A DNA stretch of 64,000 nt from Candidatus Thiodiazotropha sp. (ex Codakia rugifera) (GCA_025656675.1 JAHXHN010000010.1:30716-94715); one strand, 5' to 3'. Shown: positions 27,118-35,783, counted from the first letter of the stretch. Made by a program: numbers and translations. The notes: a model not told the origin generated them from the letters alone.

Positions 27118-28747
27118 TGAATATCTCCTTGATAGGCACCTGAAAACGGCGCTTTGGTTTGGATTCGATTTCGAGCAGTCTCTCCATCAGGTAAGTCGCA
27201 CGAAAGAACATTCTCCGCGACAGGGATTTATCGAGAATAAACCGGGTCGAGGTGGCAAAGGACCGTACCAGCCCCATTGCCAGACGGATTTCGAAGGTTT
27301 CATCGCCGGTCTTACGGGCGAAAGCCCTGGCGAAGCGATAGAAGGCTCGGCAGAGTTCCATGATCCGCTGCCGAACCCGGGGATCGAAGACCTGAAGTCG
27401 GTAGTTGGATACCATGAAAACACTGACATCCTGCAGATAGTCCATGTAGCGGGAGCGGTGCAGATCGATAAAGTTAATGCGCTTCTCATCCGGGTCGAAA
27501 ATGATGTTATCGACATTAAAGTCGCCATGGATATAGACTGAGAATGGCACTTTAATATCTGATTCAAACTCTTGCATCCTCTCGAGTAGTTGATCGAAAG
27601 ACGGCAACCGGGTCGAGCCGATTTGAGAAGAGGGCTGCCTGAACTCGGGATGTATCGCGTAAACATCCTCCATCCGTTTCGCAAGTTGTTTCATATAACC
27701 GGCGGAAACAGGTTTTTTGGTACGTGTCTCCAACCAGACACGGGTCAGGGTTTTGGTCAAATGATTGAGTCCGTTCTGTAGCAGCTTGTCCGATCCATCC
27801 AGCAATATCTGTTCAATGGTCTGGCCGGCGAGATGTTCGATCAACAGGGCGGCGGAGTCACCCTGCTTCTGGTAGGCCAGTATTTTGGGCGCCAGACCCG
27901 GAAAGATATCGTGCCAGTCATTGACCCGCTGCTTCTCCTCCTTGAGTTTGCGTTTGCGTCCATCCTTGAAGATACCGTCGTAGCCACTCCCCCGCCTGCC
28001 GGTCGTGACGGCATTGATGGCACTGCCTGACTTGGTCTCAGCGATGGCCTCCACCTGAACCTTACCCACATCATTGACCGCCTTCAGCTCTGTGATCGAG
28101 GCAGCAAAGGCATGGTATCGATCGGTGTTGAAGTGCTGCCCCATCGAGACAGATATGATCGCCTCGCTGATACGTAACAGTGCATTCCCCATCTGTTCGA
28201 TCTTGTGCGCCAACATGATCAGGGTAATCCGGTCCGATGGCCGTTTCTCCTTTTTCAACAAGCGGGAGTAGCGCTTCAACTGTTTTTGATAGGCATTGTC
28301 CAGACGTTGTTCCACCTTGCCGATCTTCAGTGCTTGCCGCGTATCCTTTGCGGTCAGGGCAGGCTCGATCATCTCCAGTGCATTGCTCACCTGATCGATC
28401 ATATGCAGATAGTCTTTAACCTTCAGAATCGCCCTGTTCCGCAAGTGTACACTCTGCATCACCGCTTCCCGGCTGAGCTCAGCCACCCGTTCAAGATGGG
28501 TGGCGATCCCCTCGACTGCACGCAACAGCTGGTGATCTGAATCCTGCTGGTTGCTTGACGCCATCTGCCTGAGACAGTGATTGTGGATACTCAGCTTCAG
28601 GTTTTCCACATAACCCTGACGATCCTGCAAACGTGAAGGGATACTGGCGGATGGCAAAGTAAGATACTCTTTCAGCAAGGCCAGATGAGAACCTGTTTCT
28701 GCCAGAAGGAACTGGAGATTATCGCGGATGCTTTTTGCTAGGGGCAT
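27110..28747 (-). CDS. Fusion of PhoU-like helical domain and APH-type kinase
   Basis: 545 residues from the ATG at 28747; a TTG three codons earlier is possible. The first ~230 residues are helical with PhoU-like repeats (HLERVAELSREAVMQSVHLRNR, MLAHKIEQMGNALLRISEAI). A basic linker (KDGRKRKLKEEKQR) leads into an aminoglycoside-phosphotransferase-like kinase at ~285-500. The catalytic loop is YIHGDFNVDNIIFD and the metal-binding Asp is in INFIDLHRSRYMDYLQDVS. It ends in an Arg-rich helical tail. It would phosphorylate a small molecule or lipid under control of the PhoU-like part. It overlaps the ATP-grasp gene by eight bases. I do not recognise a named family with this layout. Confidence 0.75.
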   Translation of the reverse strand: MPLAKSIRDNLQFLLAETGSHLALLKEYLTLPSASIPSRLQDRQGYVENLKLSIHNHCLRQMASSNQQDSDHQLLRAVEGIATHLERVAELSREAVMQSVHLRNRAILKVKDYLHMIDQVSNALEMIEPALTAKDTRQALKIGKVEQRLDNAYQKQLKRYSRLLKKEKRPSDRITLIMLAHKIEQMGNALLRISEAIISVSMGQHFNTDRYHAFAASITELKAVNDVGKVQVEAIAETKSGSAINAVTTGRRGSGYDGIFKDGRKRKLKEEKQRVNDWHDIFPGLAPKILAYQKQGDSAALLIEHLAGQTIEQILLDGSDKLLQNGLNHLTKTLTRVWLETRTKKPVSAGYMKQLAKRMEDVYAIHPEFRQPSSQIGSTRLPSFDQLLERMQEFESDIKVPFSVYIHGDFNVDNIIFDPDEKRINFIDLHRSRYMDYLQDVSVFMVSNYRLQVFDPRVRQRIMELCRAFYRFARAFARKTGDETFEIRLAMGLVRSFATSTRFILDKSLSRRMFFRATYLMERLLEIESKPKRRFQVPIKEIFIG

Positions 28748-28748
28748 A

Positions 28749-29237
28749 TCAGTCAATCACTCCCAAATAGGTTGGTGTATTAACTGTGGAGAGGTTTTGC
28801 ACATGCGATGCAATACCTTTGGGGAAGAGTTCCACATTGGGGATATCGGAAAGTGGCAACCAGACCACATCGATCTGGTGTTTGTCTGGATGGTGTCCGG
28901 AAACGGGACGATAGGTTGCAGGGAGTGAACAGGCAAAGAGAAACTCAATCAAATGCCTGACCGAGGGGTAAGCTGTGTCACGTTGTTTATAGAAGTCCGC
29001 CACACAGAGCAGTGAATCGATCTCCACCCGGGCACCGATCTCCTCCTCACATTCGCGAATCAATGCCTGAGCCAGACTCTCTTCAACATCCTGTCCACCG
29101 CCTGGCAGGGTATACCAGGTACCCCGACTCTCCGACCACTTCTTCTGCATCAATACTGCTTCGTCCCGTACGATCACGGCGCGCACAGCGTTTCGAATGA
29201 CAGGTTCCAGCCCTTCTGGTGGCGGTCGGTCGTTCAT
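28749..29237 (-). CDS. Nudix hydrolase
   Basis: 162 residues. The Nudix box reads GGGQDVEESLAQALIRECEEEIG (about 45-67 in outline), with all the catalytic glutamates. It is followed by a long loop (FYKQRDTAYPSVRHLIEF) typical of the ADP-ribose/NDP-sugar subclass. It hydrolyses a nucleoside diphosphate linked to another moiety. One base separates its TGA from the ATG of the PhoU/APH fusion. It is likely the first gene of the coupled run that contains the GAK cassette. Confidence 0.88.
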   Translation of the reverse strand: MNDRPPPEGLEPVIRNAVRAVIVRDEAVLMQKKWSESRGTWYTLPGGGQDVEESLAQALIRECEEEIGARVEIDSLLCVADFYKQRDTAYPSVRHLIEFLFACSLPATYRPVSGHHPDKHQIDVVWLPLSDIPNVELFPKGIASHVQNLSTVNTPTYLGVID

Positions 29238-29301
29238 AGGACGGTCAGGATAGATTACCTATGTTGCAGATTGATGATTTTTATTACCTGAATTCTTTGG
29301 T

Positions 29302-29688
29302 TCAAGTTTCAGTCCATAGTCTAGTTGATAATACTAATACCCAACACATGACAACGAGTATGAGCGAGATCAATACGGCGGCCGATCCCTGGTCTTTCGC
29401 CCTCCCTGAGAGCTGATGTTTTTCTGTACCGACACGATCAACCACACTCTCGATAGCACTGTTGATCATCTCCACAATCAGCACGATCAACAGCGGCCCC
29501 ACCAGCAACGCCCTCTCCACGCCTGTATCACCCAACCAGAGCCCTAAGGGCGCAAGCAGAATACACAGCATTACCTCCTGCCTGAACGCCTGCTCATGCC
29601 TGAAAGTTGCCTGCAGTCCTTTCATCGACCAGCCCAGCGCATTCACCAAGCGCCTTAACCCCACATTATCCTTATTTTGCATCGCCAT
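29302..29688 (-). CDS. dgkA: Diacylglycerol kinase
   Basis: 128 residues, three membrane helices, the prokaryotic DgkA type. The signature (VEMINSAIESVVDRVGTE near 70-87) has the catalytic and metal-binding Glu and Asn. The N-terminal amphipathic ALGWSMKGLQATFRHEQAFRQE is also typical. In the inner membrane it phosphorylates diacylglycerol released by glucan or lipid A modification. It is 64 bases upstream of the Nudix gene on the same strand and divergent from the LpxH-like gene. Confidence 0.94.
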   Translation of the reverse strand: MAMQNKDNVGLRRLVNALGWSMKGLQATFRHEQAFRQEVMLCILLAPLGLWLGDTGVERALLVGPLLIVLIVEMINSAIESVVDRVGTEKHQLSGRAKDQGSAAVLISLILVVMCWVLVLSTRLWTET

Positions 29689-29815
29689 CGTGCCGGCCCT
29701 TCTATCAGCTTAGACGCAAAAAATCGACTGCGTCATGAATAAATCATAATCCTCTCATGAAACTGCAATAGACAGCCACTAAGGTGCGTATTCATTGAAG
29801 TAAGCGGTAAATTCA

Positions 29816-30631
29816 ATGACGCCACTGAGATATAAGAGCCTGTTCATATCCGACACCCACCTCGGCCTGCGTGCAGCCCGTACTGAATACCTCCTCGACT
29901 TCCTCAAACATACCGAAAGCGACAACCTCTACCTGGTTGGGGACATACTGGACATCTGGAAAATGCGTTCCGGCTGGTATTGGCCATCGATCAACAACGA
30001 AATCATCCATCGGGTCATCGACAAGGCCAAACGCGGTACCCGGGTGGTCTATGTGCCTGGCAATCATGATGAACTGCTGCGTGACTATCTCGACCTCCAT
30101 TTTTCCGCTATCGACATCCAAAGAGAGATCGTCCATCAGACCGCTGACAACCGCCGCTTCTTGGTATTGCATGGGGATGAGTTCGACGGTGTGGTCATGA
30201 GCAATAAGTGGCTTGCTCATCTGGGTAGCGGCGCCTATGACATGCTGCTATGGCTCAATCGCTGGTTCAACCTCGCACGGCGACGCTTGGGATTCGGTTA
30301 CTGGTCCCTCTCCGCCTACCTCAAGCAGCAAGTCAAAAAGGCCGTGCAGTATATCGGTAATTTTGAGCAGGCGGTCATCCATACAGCGCGCGAAAGAGGA
30401 CTGGATGGTGTGATCTGCGGCCATATCCACCATGCCGTGATCAATGATCTGGAGGGCTTGACCTACGCCAACTGCGGTGACTGGGTGGAGAGCTGCACGG
30501 CACTGGCCGAGGAGCCGGACGGCACATTGAAACTGATCCACTGGATCGATCAGTCCATGCAACTACTCGATGGAAAAGAACAACACTATGCGGATAGCGA
30601 TAGTGACGGACGCGTGGTTCCCACAAGTTAA
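29816..30631 (+). CDS. LpxH-like UDP-2,3-diacylglucosamine diphosphatase
   Basis: A 271-residue metallophosphoesterase. Blocks: LFISDTHLGLRAA, LVGDILDIWKM, YVPGNHDELL, VLHGDEFDG and VICGHIHHAV. The GDEFD and DILDIWKM variants are those of the LpxH2/YbbF-like branch, which hydrolyses UDP-2,3-diacylglucosamine in lipid A synthesis or a related lipid. It is immediately followed, with overlap, by a GT4 glycosyltransferase, a pairing common in gammaproteobacteria. Whether it is the main LpxH cannot be told here. Confidence 0.82.
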   Translation: MTPLRYKSLFISDTHLGLRAARTEYLLDFLKHTESDNLYLVGDILDIWKMRSGWYWPSINNEIIHRVIDKAKRGTRVVYVPGNHDELLRDYLDLHFSAIDIQREIVHQTADNRRFLVLHGDEFDGVVMSNKWLAHLGSGAYDMLLWLNRWFNLARRRLGFGYWSLSAYLKQQVKKAVQYIGNFEQAVIHTARERGLDGVICGHIHHAVINDLEGLTYANCGDWVESCTALAEEPDGTLKLIHWIDQSMQLLDGKEQHYADSDSDGRVVPTS

Positions 30632-31628
30632 CGGCGTCGTTCGCACACTCAACAAAACCATCAAACTATTGGAACTGTGGGGGCATGAAGTATGCTGTAT
30701 CAATCCAGGCATGTTTCCCACACTGCCGATGCCAACCTACCCCGACATCCCCCTGGCACTCTTTCCCTATCGCAGGTTGAAACACTTGCTGCGTGAGTTC
30801 CAACCTGATGCCATTCATCTCTCCACCGAAGGCCCCATCGGTTGGGCCGGACGCCGTTACTGTTTACGACATGACCGGCCTTACACCACGACCTACCACA
30901 CCCGCTTTCCGGAATATCTACGCCTCCGCGCCCCCATTCCCCTCGCCCTTTCCTACGCGTTTGTCAGAACATTCCATAACAAAGCGGCATTGACCATGGT
31001 GGCCACAAGCTCCATGAAGACCGCATTGCAAGCACACGGCTTTAAAAATCTGGCCTACTGGTCCCGGGGGGTCGATATCGAGTGCTTTGTACCCTTGGAA
31101 CATTCGGTGATGGATCTGCCCCACCCTATCGCCCTCTACCTGGGCCGGGTGGCCGTAGAAAAAAATATCACCGATTTTCTGAACTTGAAGATGCCGGGTT
31201 CCAAGGTCGTGATCGGTGATGGACCGGCATTGGAGACACTCAAGAATAACTATCCCGAAGCCCACTTTCTGGGCTACCGGGAAAATGGTGAACTCGCCCG
31301 CCACCTCGCCTCCGCCGACGTCATGGTCTTCCCCAGCAAAACCGATACCTTCGGCCTGGTCATGCTCGAAGCCATGGCCTGCGGCGTACCGGTCGCCACC
31401 TATCCCGTAGAAGGCCCCCTCGACGTGATCAAAAACGGTATCAACGGCTGGATGGATGAAGACCTGCAGACGGCGGTCAACAACGCACTCAAAGTCGATC
31501 GGGTCACCTGCAGAAGATTCGCAGAAGGCTACTCCTGGGAGGCCTGCACATCGCAGTTTCTTTCACTCATCCAACCCAACCGGATAAACCAGGCCAGCGA
31601 GCCCGACCCCGTAGAAAAGACAGGGTGA
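30588..31628 (+). CDS. Family 4 glycosyltransferase (GT-B)
   Basis: 346 residues from the ATG at 30588 (MRIAIVTDAWFPQVNGVV); an ATG at 30570 is possible. The GT-B fold shows the N-terminal acceptor loop, LYLGRVAVEKNI near 178, and the donor motif FPSKTDTFGLVMLEAMACGVPV near 250 with the E(x7)E pair. It resembles glycosyl-lipid transferases (GDP-mannose or UDP-sugar dependent). It overlaps the LpxH-like gene by 44 bases in another frame, implying coupled synthesis in a glycolipid pathway. Confidence 0.87.
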   Translation: MRIAIVTDAWFPQVNGVVRTLNKTIKLLELWGHEVCCINPGMFPTLPMPTYPDIPLALFPYRRLKHLLREFQPDAIHLSTEGPIGWAGRRYCLRHDRPYTTTYHTRFPEYLRLRAPIPLALSYAFVRTFHNKAALTMVATSSMKTALQAHGFKNLAYWSRGVDIECFVPLEHSVMDLPHPIALYLGRVAVEKNITDFLNLKMPGSKVVIGDGPALETLKNNYPEAHFLGYRENGELARHLASADVMVFPSKTDTFGLVMLEAMACGVPVATYPVEGPLDVIKNGINGWMDEDLQTAVNNALKVDRVTCRRFAEGYSWEACTSQFLSLIQPNRINQASEPDPVEKTG

Positions 31629-31636
31629 GTATAAAC

Positions 31637-31659
31637 GGTGTGGCAGGGCCGCACCCTAC
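31637..31659. repeat. REP-like palindrome, copy 3
   Basis: GGTGTGGCAGGGCCGCACCC followed by TAC. The stop codon of the adjacent transposase remnant (31656-31658) lies inside this repeat. Confidence 0.8.
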
Positions 31660-31991
31660 AAAATGTCATATCGATGAAATGTGGACCATTGCCAATCCAC
31701 CACACGCTCAACCAACCCATGCTTCATCGGATTGAAACGGATGTAATCGAGATGTTGCGTGAAATCCAACTCATCCCGAATCGCATGCTCCCAATAGCGA
31801 TGCGGCCATACACCCACCTCATCTCGCTGAAACCGAGAAAACTCGAGCAATCCCCCCCTTTCCCCAGCCGCAAGAAAACGTTTCGAAAACAACTCCTTCA
31901 ACATATTCCAATGCAATGAAAAATCCTCATCGCCCTCAGGCAATGTCCAGATAACGTGCAGATGATCAGGTAACAGACAAAACCCATGAAT
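31656..31991 (-). pseudogene. REP-associated tyrosine transposase (RAYT), N-terminally truncated
   Basis: The readable frame begins near 31991 with LLPDHLHVIWTLPEGDEDF, the HUH-type metal motif of Y1/RAYT transposases. It continues through RYWEHAIRDELDFTQHLDYI and FNPMKHGLVERVVDWQWSTF, the C-terminal Tyr-bearing helix and tail of RAYTs. The first ~60 residues normally present before the HUH motif are missing and no start codon fits. Its TAG stop is supplied by the abutting REP copy. A dead remnant of the enzyme family thought to mobilise REP palindromes. Confidence 0.8.
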
Positions 31992-32112
31992 GGTATGCAG
32001 GATCTCTGAATACCTGTAGGTATGTGAATGGTTCGTAATGGGGTTGTCGTGAGCGGAACATTACCGGGGCCACGGTAAGCCGCAGCCCCTTTTCGTTTAG
32101 CCTCCTGGCTTG

Positions 32113-32640
32113 TTAGCTTTTTCCTCCAAGCCGGGCAACTACCGCATCGATGCTCTTGTTCAGTTTGTCTATGGATTTCTCCATGGTGGCGGCAACCACG
32201 GGTTCCATCATGGACGTCATCATCTCGAAGTTCATGCGGGAGATCACTACGGTACCGTCACTCTTGCCGTACACGGAGACACCGCAGGGCATCATTGCGG
32301 ATACATATCGGGTCTCATCCTTGGCGAGAAGGGGTACGGCATTCTTGCCGCTGGTCAGTTTGAAGATCACCAGGCCGCCCGGTACATCGACGCCTTTTTT
32401 TGCCAGTCGTTTGCCGAGATCGATCTCTGCGATCAGCTTCCAGCCATCATCTTTCAGCTGTTGGCGCAGGGTGTCCAGTGTGGCGGTATAGTCGCTGTTC
32501 AGCGTGCGTTCCACAACCATTGCGCGGGGATTGGGCTGTTTGTCTTTTATGGGGGTGTCGGCTGACTCTGCCAGGACGGTGGTTCCAAGCAGCATGAGCA
32601 GGCCGGCTATCAGATATTGGTGAAGCTTACGGTGTGGCAA
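32113..32640 (-). CDS. Exported DUF302 family protein
   Basis: 175 residues from a TTG at 32640, chosen because AGGAG lies eight bases upstream and a signal peptide follows (LIAGLLMLLGTTVLA). The mature part is a DUF302 domain: SDYTATLDTLRQQLKDDGWKL, then LVIFKLTS, then AMMPCGVSVYGKSDG with the family's single Cys. A C-terminal helix closes it. DUF302 proteins are of unknown function and often appear with sulfur or redox genes. No operon partner is evident. Confidence 0.82.
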   Translation of the reverse strand: MPHRKLHQYLIAGLLMLLGTTVLAESADTPIKDKQPNPRAMVVERTLNSDYTATLDTLRQQLKDDGWKLIAEIDLGKRLAKKGVDVPGGLVIFKLTSGKNAVPLLAKDETRYVSAMMPCGVSVYGKSDGTVVISRMNFEMMTSMMEPVVAATMEKSIDKLNKSIDAVVARLGGKS

Positions 32641-32894
32641 GATGGTTTCTCCTGATGAGGTGACAAAGGCGGAGAAGTATCCTATAGCCCGATACAATTC
32701 ATCATTGACGATCTTCAATAGGGCCTATGTGAAGTGGCTCTACCCGACAAAAGGGACAACGGCTGCAAGGATTATGGAACAGGATTGTGTGGGATGAGGA
32801 TCGCTGATTCGCAACCGAACCTGTGCTGAGATCTCCCGCGATCATCGCGGGAGCTCAGCGGATAGGTTCATGCCGCCATACATAGGCGCTGCAA

Positions 32895-33785
32895 CTAGCT
32901 TTTGTAGACCAGGCAGTTGATACGTGTCAGCAGTTCATTGGGCGGCGTATCCTTGGGATCGTTCAGGTACTCTTCAAAGGGCGGAAAATCGGCCGCTTCG
33001 TAACCGCTTTGCGGCAGCCAATGGCCGAAGAGCCAGTCGTAAGGCTTTTCCAGTTCGGCATAGGGGCCTTTGAAGGTCAGGCTGGCGCAGGTCCCGCCCG
33101 GTACTTCGCTCACTTGAAGCATTTCTTCGCCTACCGGTATCTCAGTCTCACCGGAGAGGGAGATAGCGGCAAATGAACGCAATTGCTCCGCCTCCACGCT
33201 CTTGGGGTCGTCGTAGTAAAGACCGAAGGAGCGGGTTGTCTCATTTAACAGCTGGTGGCTCGCCGCATAGACGGCAAGCTTTTCAAAGGCGCGGCCAATC
33301 TCCATGTAGTCACCCTGGTGGGGGTAACCAACGAGACGGACCGGATCGGTTTCGAGAATCTCCACGGTATACATATCGCTATACTCCTTGACGTCGGTTG
33401 AGAGCATAGCCACGAACGCATGCGCATCCCTGCCCTCGATATCACGCCTGGCGCTTCGATAGTCAGCCGGCGATTCACCAAAGTGCTGGGCAAAGGCGCG
33501 GGAGAAGGCCTCGGGACTACCGTAGGCCGCCTCCCTGGCTATGCGTAGAATCGGCTTGGTCGAGCGAATCAGCTCGCCAGCCGCACGATGGAGGCGCAAC
33601 CGTCGGATGGTGGCGTTCAGGGTCTCCTGAGCCAGTTCACGGTAGATGCGGTGAAAATGGTAAGGGGACATGAAGGCAACCTCAGCCAGACGGTTGATAT
33701 TCAGATCGGCATCCAGGTGGTCGTGAATATACTCGACCACCCGGATAACCCGTTGCCGGTAGCTGTCTGCCGTTGACTGTTTCAT
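32895..33785 (-). CDS. AraC-family regulator with GyrI-like effector domain
   Basis: 296 residues from the ATG at 33785, with a GGAGG Shine-Dalgarno. The N-terminal ~105 residues carry two helix-turn-helix motifs (LNINRLAEVAFMSPYHFHRIYREL; ILRIAREAAYGSPEAFSRAFAQHFG). The C-terminal ~155 residues are a GyrI/AraC_E_bind domain, as in Rob/SbmC, which bind drugs or other small hydrophobics (VEILETDPVRLVGYPHQGDY, then EYLNDP). It is therefore a ligand-responsive transcription factor. No obvious target gene is beside it; the divergent region holds no recognised gene for ~500 bases. Confidence 0.9.
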   Translation of the reverse strand: MKQSTADSYRQRVIRVVEYIHDHLDADLNINRLAEVAFMSPYHFHRIYRELAQETLNATIRRLRLHRAAGELIRSTKPILRIAREAAYGSPEAFSRAFAQHFGESPADYRSARRDIEGRDAHAFVAMLSTDVKEYSDMYTVEILETDPVRLVGYPHQGDYMEIGRAFEKLAVYAASHQLLNETTRSFGLYYDDPKSVEAEQLRSFAAISLSGETEIPVGEEMLQVSEVPGGTCASLTFKGPYAELEKPYDWLFGHWLPQSGYEAADFPPFEEYLNDPKDTPPNELLTRINCLVYKS

Positions 33786-34278
33786 GCTGTGACCTCCTGC
33801 CATCAAGCCTAATCAAGGCCGTCTGATAATGTTTGCGGATTTTATTATTCAGGCGACCAAATGGGTTGGATCAGCCACTGTGTACCTGCTTGCAGTAAGG
33901 GATTGTATCGCGGCGGGACACAGCCTGAATCCAGTCAATTCCGACCGACTGGTTCTCCCCTTTGCAGGCGACGACCGCATGTCGGTGATTCGGAGCAAAG
34001 CACGCCTGCTGGCGGAAGAGACTAAGATAAAAGACAAATCGATACCCAGTCAGATAAAAAATGTGATGATCTGTTTTTAATATACTTGGCAGTGTTCGGT
34101 TGTTGACGCATCACAAAGCTGAAGACGATTCGATTGCCAGCAATTGCCAAAGCTCGTTGGTACGACTGGGCCTCAACCTACGGGCTAACCAGTTGGTATG
34201 ACAAGCCGCACCAATCTTCAACAATTTACTAACTCCATTATTGAGCCGATACCTCGCTCGTTCACGAGTTTAAGTGCC
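33786..34278. other. Long spacer without a recognised gene
   Basis: About 490 bases upstream of both the AraC-type gene and the toxin-antitoxin pair. A short open frame at 33829-34080 starts with a non-ATG codon, has no Shine-Dalgarno and resembles no family, so I do not call it. No repeat of the REP family is present. Confidence 0.4.
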
Positions 34279-34308
34279 TTGACAAAAGCACATGACTCGA
34301 TCTATGCT
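34279..34308 (+). promoter_or_regulatory. Sigma-70-like promoter of the AbiE-like pair
   Basis: TTGACA at 34279-34284, an 18-base spacer, then TATGCT at 34303-34308. The predicted transcript start (about 34315) coincides with the palindrome that follows. Confidence 0.6.
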
Positions 34309-34314
34309 GTTTCT

Positions 34315-34326
34315 TGTTTCGAAACA
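34315..34326. promoter_or_regulatory. 12-bp perfect palindrome at the transcription start (candidate operator)
   Basis: TGTTTCGAAACA is its own complement and sits at the expected +1 of the preceding promoter, just upstream of a gene for a helix-turn-helix protein. This is the usual geometry of autorepression. It also shows that the in-frame TTG at 34314 is unlikely to be the translation start. Confidence 0.6.
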
Positions 34327-34340
34327 GGAATTACCAGGTC

Positions 34341-34862
34341 GTGCTCAAACCTCAAGATACATTGTTAGCGCTTAAATACTGGTCACTTAGACAAAGCGGC
34401 CAGGAAAGCAGCGTCCGCACCACCGCAGAGGCAATCGGGATTAGTGCCAGCGAAGTCAGCAAAGGCACCAAACGGCTGGTGGCCTCACATCTGGTTGTTG
34501 AACGGTCCAATAGCATTTACGTCGAGTCCGGCGGTCTATTGGAATGGCTAAGCTATGGTATCCGATATGTTTACCCACAGGAGAGTGTCGGTTACGGCAG
34601 AGGGATGAGTACCTCATGGAACTGCCCTTTGCTGGTAAGCGAAGTGGTTCCCCCAACCCCGCCAATGGTATGGCCCGTCCCGGGCGGTAATTCCGATGGT
34701 GCGCAGATAAAGCCCTTTCATGAATCGATACCTTTGGCAGCAAGTCGCGATGACCCGTTGTATATCGCCTTGTCACTAGTGGAATCGATTAGAGGGGGTA
34801 AACCCAGAGAATTGGCAATTGCCAGGGATCTTCTGAAGAAGTTAATCAAAGGAACGTTATGA
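34341..34862 (+). CDS. Helix-turn-helix protein, putative antitoxin/regulator of an AbiE-like pair
   Basis: 173 residues from a GTG at 34341 (LKPQDTLLALKYW). A winged-helix segment lies at ~28-60 (VRTTAEAIGISASEVSKGTKRLVASHLVVER). The centre is rich in Pro and Gly, and a C-terminal helix (RELAIARDLLKKLIKGTL) closes it. A GTG start is chosen because the predicted promoter and operator occupy the region before it. Its stop overlaps the next gene (ATGA). In AbiE/type IV systems the regulator is paired with a nucleotidyltransferase in this way; that role is inferred from context, the HTH from sequence. Confidence 0.65.
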   Translation: MLKPQDTLLALKYWSLRQSGQESSVRTTAEAIGISASEVSKGTKRLVASHLVVERSNSIYVESGGLLEWLSYGIRYVYPQESVGYGRGMSTSWNCPLLVSEVVPPTPPMVWPVPGGNSDGAQIKPFHESIPLAASRDDPLYIALSLVESIRGGKPRELAIARDLLKKLIKGTL

Positions 34863-35548
34863 AAAACAAGGAAGTTAATTTATTACATTTAAAGACAGTT
34901 GCTCATACATTAGGCGATTTATTGCCTCATGTAACGTTCGTTGGTGGTAGCACAACGGTATTGTTAGTTGATGAGTCTGCACATTTCGCAATTCGAAAGA
35001 CAGATGATATAGACGTGATTATCGATGTAGCCACCTTGGTCGAATATCACAAATTCTCACAAAGGTTGCGCGATCTCGGTTTCCATGAAGACACTGAGGG
35101 TCCCATCTGCCGATGGTTGCTCGATTCTGGTATTGGAAAGGTTAAGCTTGATGTAATGCCCGTTGATGAAAAAATACTGGGCTTTTCAAACCGCTGGTAT
35201 CAAGCAGCTATCAATGAGGCATCTGAGGCTTCCCTGTCGGATGGCACTGTTATTCGGGTTGTCACCCCAACTTATTTCATTGCAACCAAATTTGAAGCAT
35301 TCGCCGGACGTGGAAAAGGTGATTTCTTCAGCCATGATTTAGAGGATATCGTTTTTGTTATGGAAAACAGAAATGGGCTACTGTTTGAACTCATGGACAG
35401 TCCAGATGAGCTGAAGCGCTATTTTGCCGAACAAGCCAGTCTGTTACTCAACGATGATTTTCTGAATGTGCTTCCGGGATTGCTCAACAATCTGGATTCT
35501 ACAAAGGTAATCATAAATAGCTTAAATATCATGAGATCTTGGTCATGA
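34859..35548 (+). CDS. AbiEii-like nucleotidyltransferase (putative toxin)
   Basis: 229 residues. The nucleotidyltransferase signature is VGGSTTVLL near 29 plus RKTDDIDVIID near 45 (GS...DxD), as in the AbiEii/AbiGii/MNT-like superfamily. A third acidic residue probably lies in VKLDVMP near 97. AbiEii-type toxins transfer NMPs to tRNA 3' ends or other targets. The gene looks more AT-rich than its neighbours, which suggests recent gain. It is coupled to the HTH gene by a 4-base overlap. Confidence 0.75.
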   Translation: MKNKEVNLLHLKTVAHTLGDLLPHVTFVGGSTTVLLVDESAHFAIRKTDDIDVIIDVATLVEYHKFSQRLRDLGFHEDTEGPICRWLLDSGIGKVKLDVMPVDEKILGFSNRWYQAAINEASEASLSDGTVIRVVTPTYFIATKFEAFAGRGKGDFFSHDLEDIVFVMENRNGLLFELMDSPDELKRYFAEQASLLLNDDFLNVLPGLLNNLDSTKVIINSLNIMRSWS

Positions 35549-35717
35549 TATAGGGTAGTTATTCTTGAGAAAAGACGGTCGTTACCGATAGGGTGTAGGT
35601 GAGGTTTAAAAAAATACACTGTTTCTTGCGTACAGAGTGGCACCATTGAGGCTACTGATCGCAATTTGTTCTGGCCGTTGTCGGTCTCGATGGTGCTCAC
35701 TGTATTTAATGCCTTTT

Positions 35718-35740
35718 GGTGCGGCAGGGCCGCACCCTAC
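35718..35740. repeat. REP-like palindrome, copy 4
   Basis: GGTGCGGCAGGGCCGCACCC followed by TAC, the form closest to the family consensus. Copies 4 and 5 lie in the same orientation on either side of the next gene. Confidence 0.85.
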
Positions 35741-35783
35741 ATCTATTGGCAGGATAGGGCTTTCTATTGAAAGGGGTTATTCA

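Noticed and set aside
33829..34080. 83-codon plus-strand frame in the long spacer before the AbiE-like pair
   Set aside because: Non-ATG start, no ribosome site, no similarity I can see; more likely chance.
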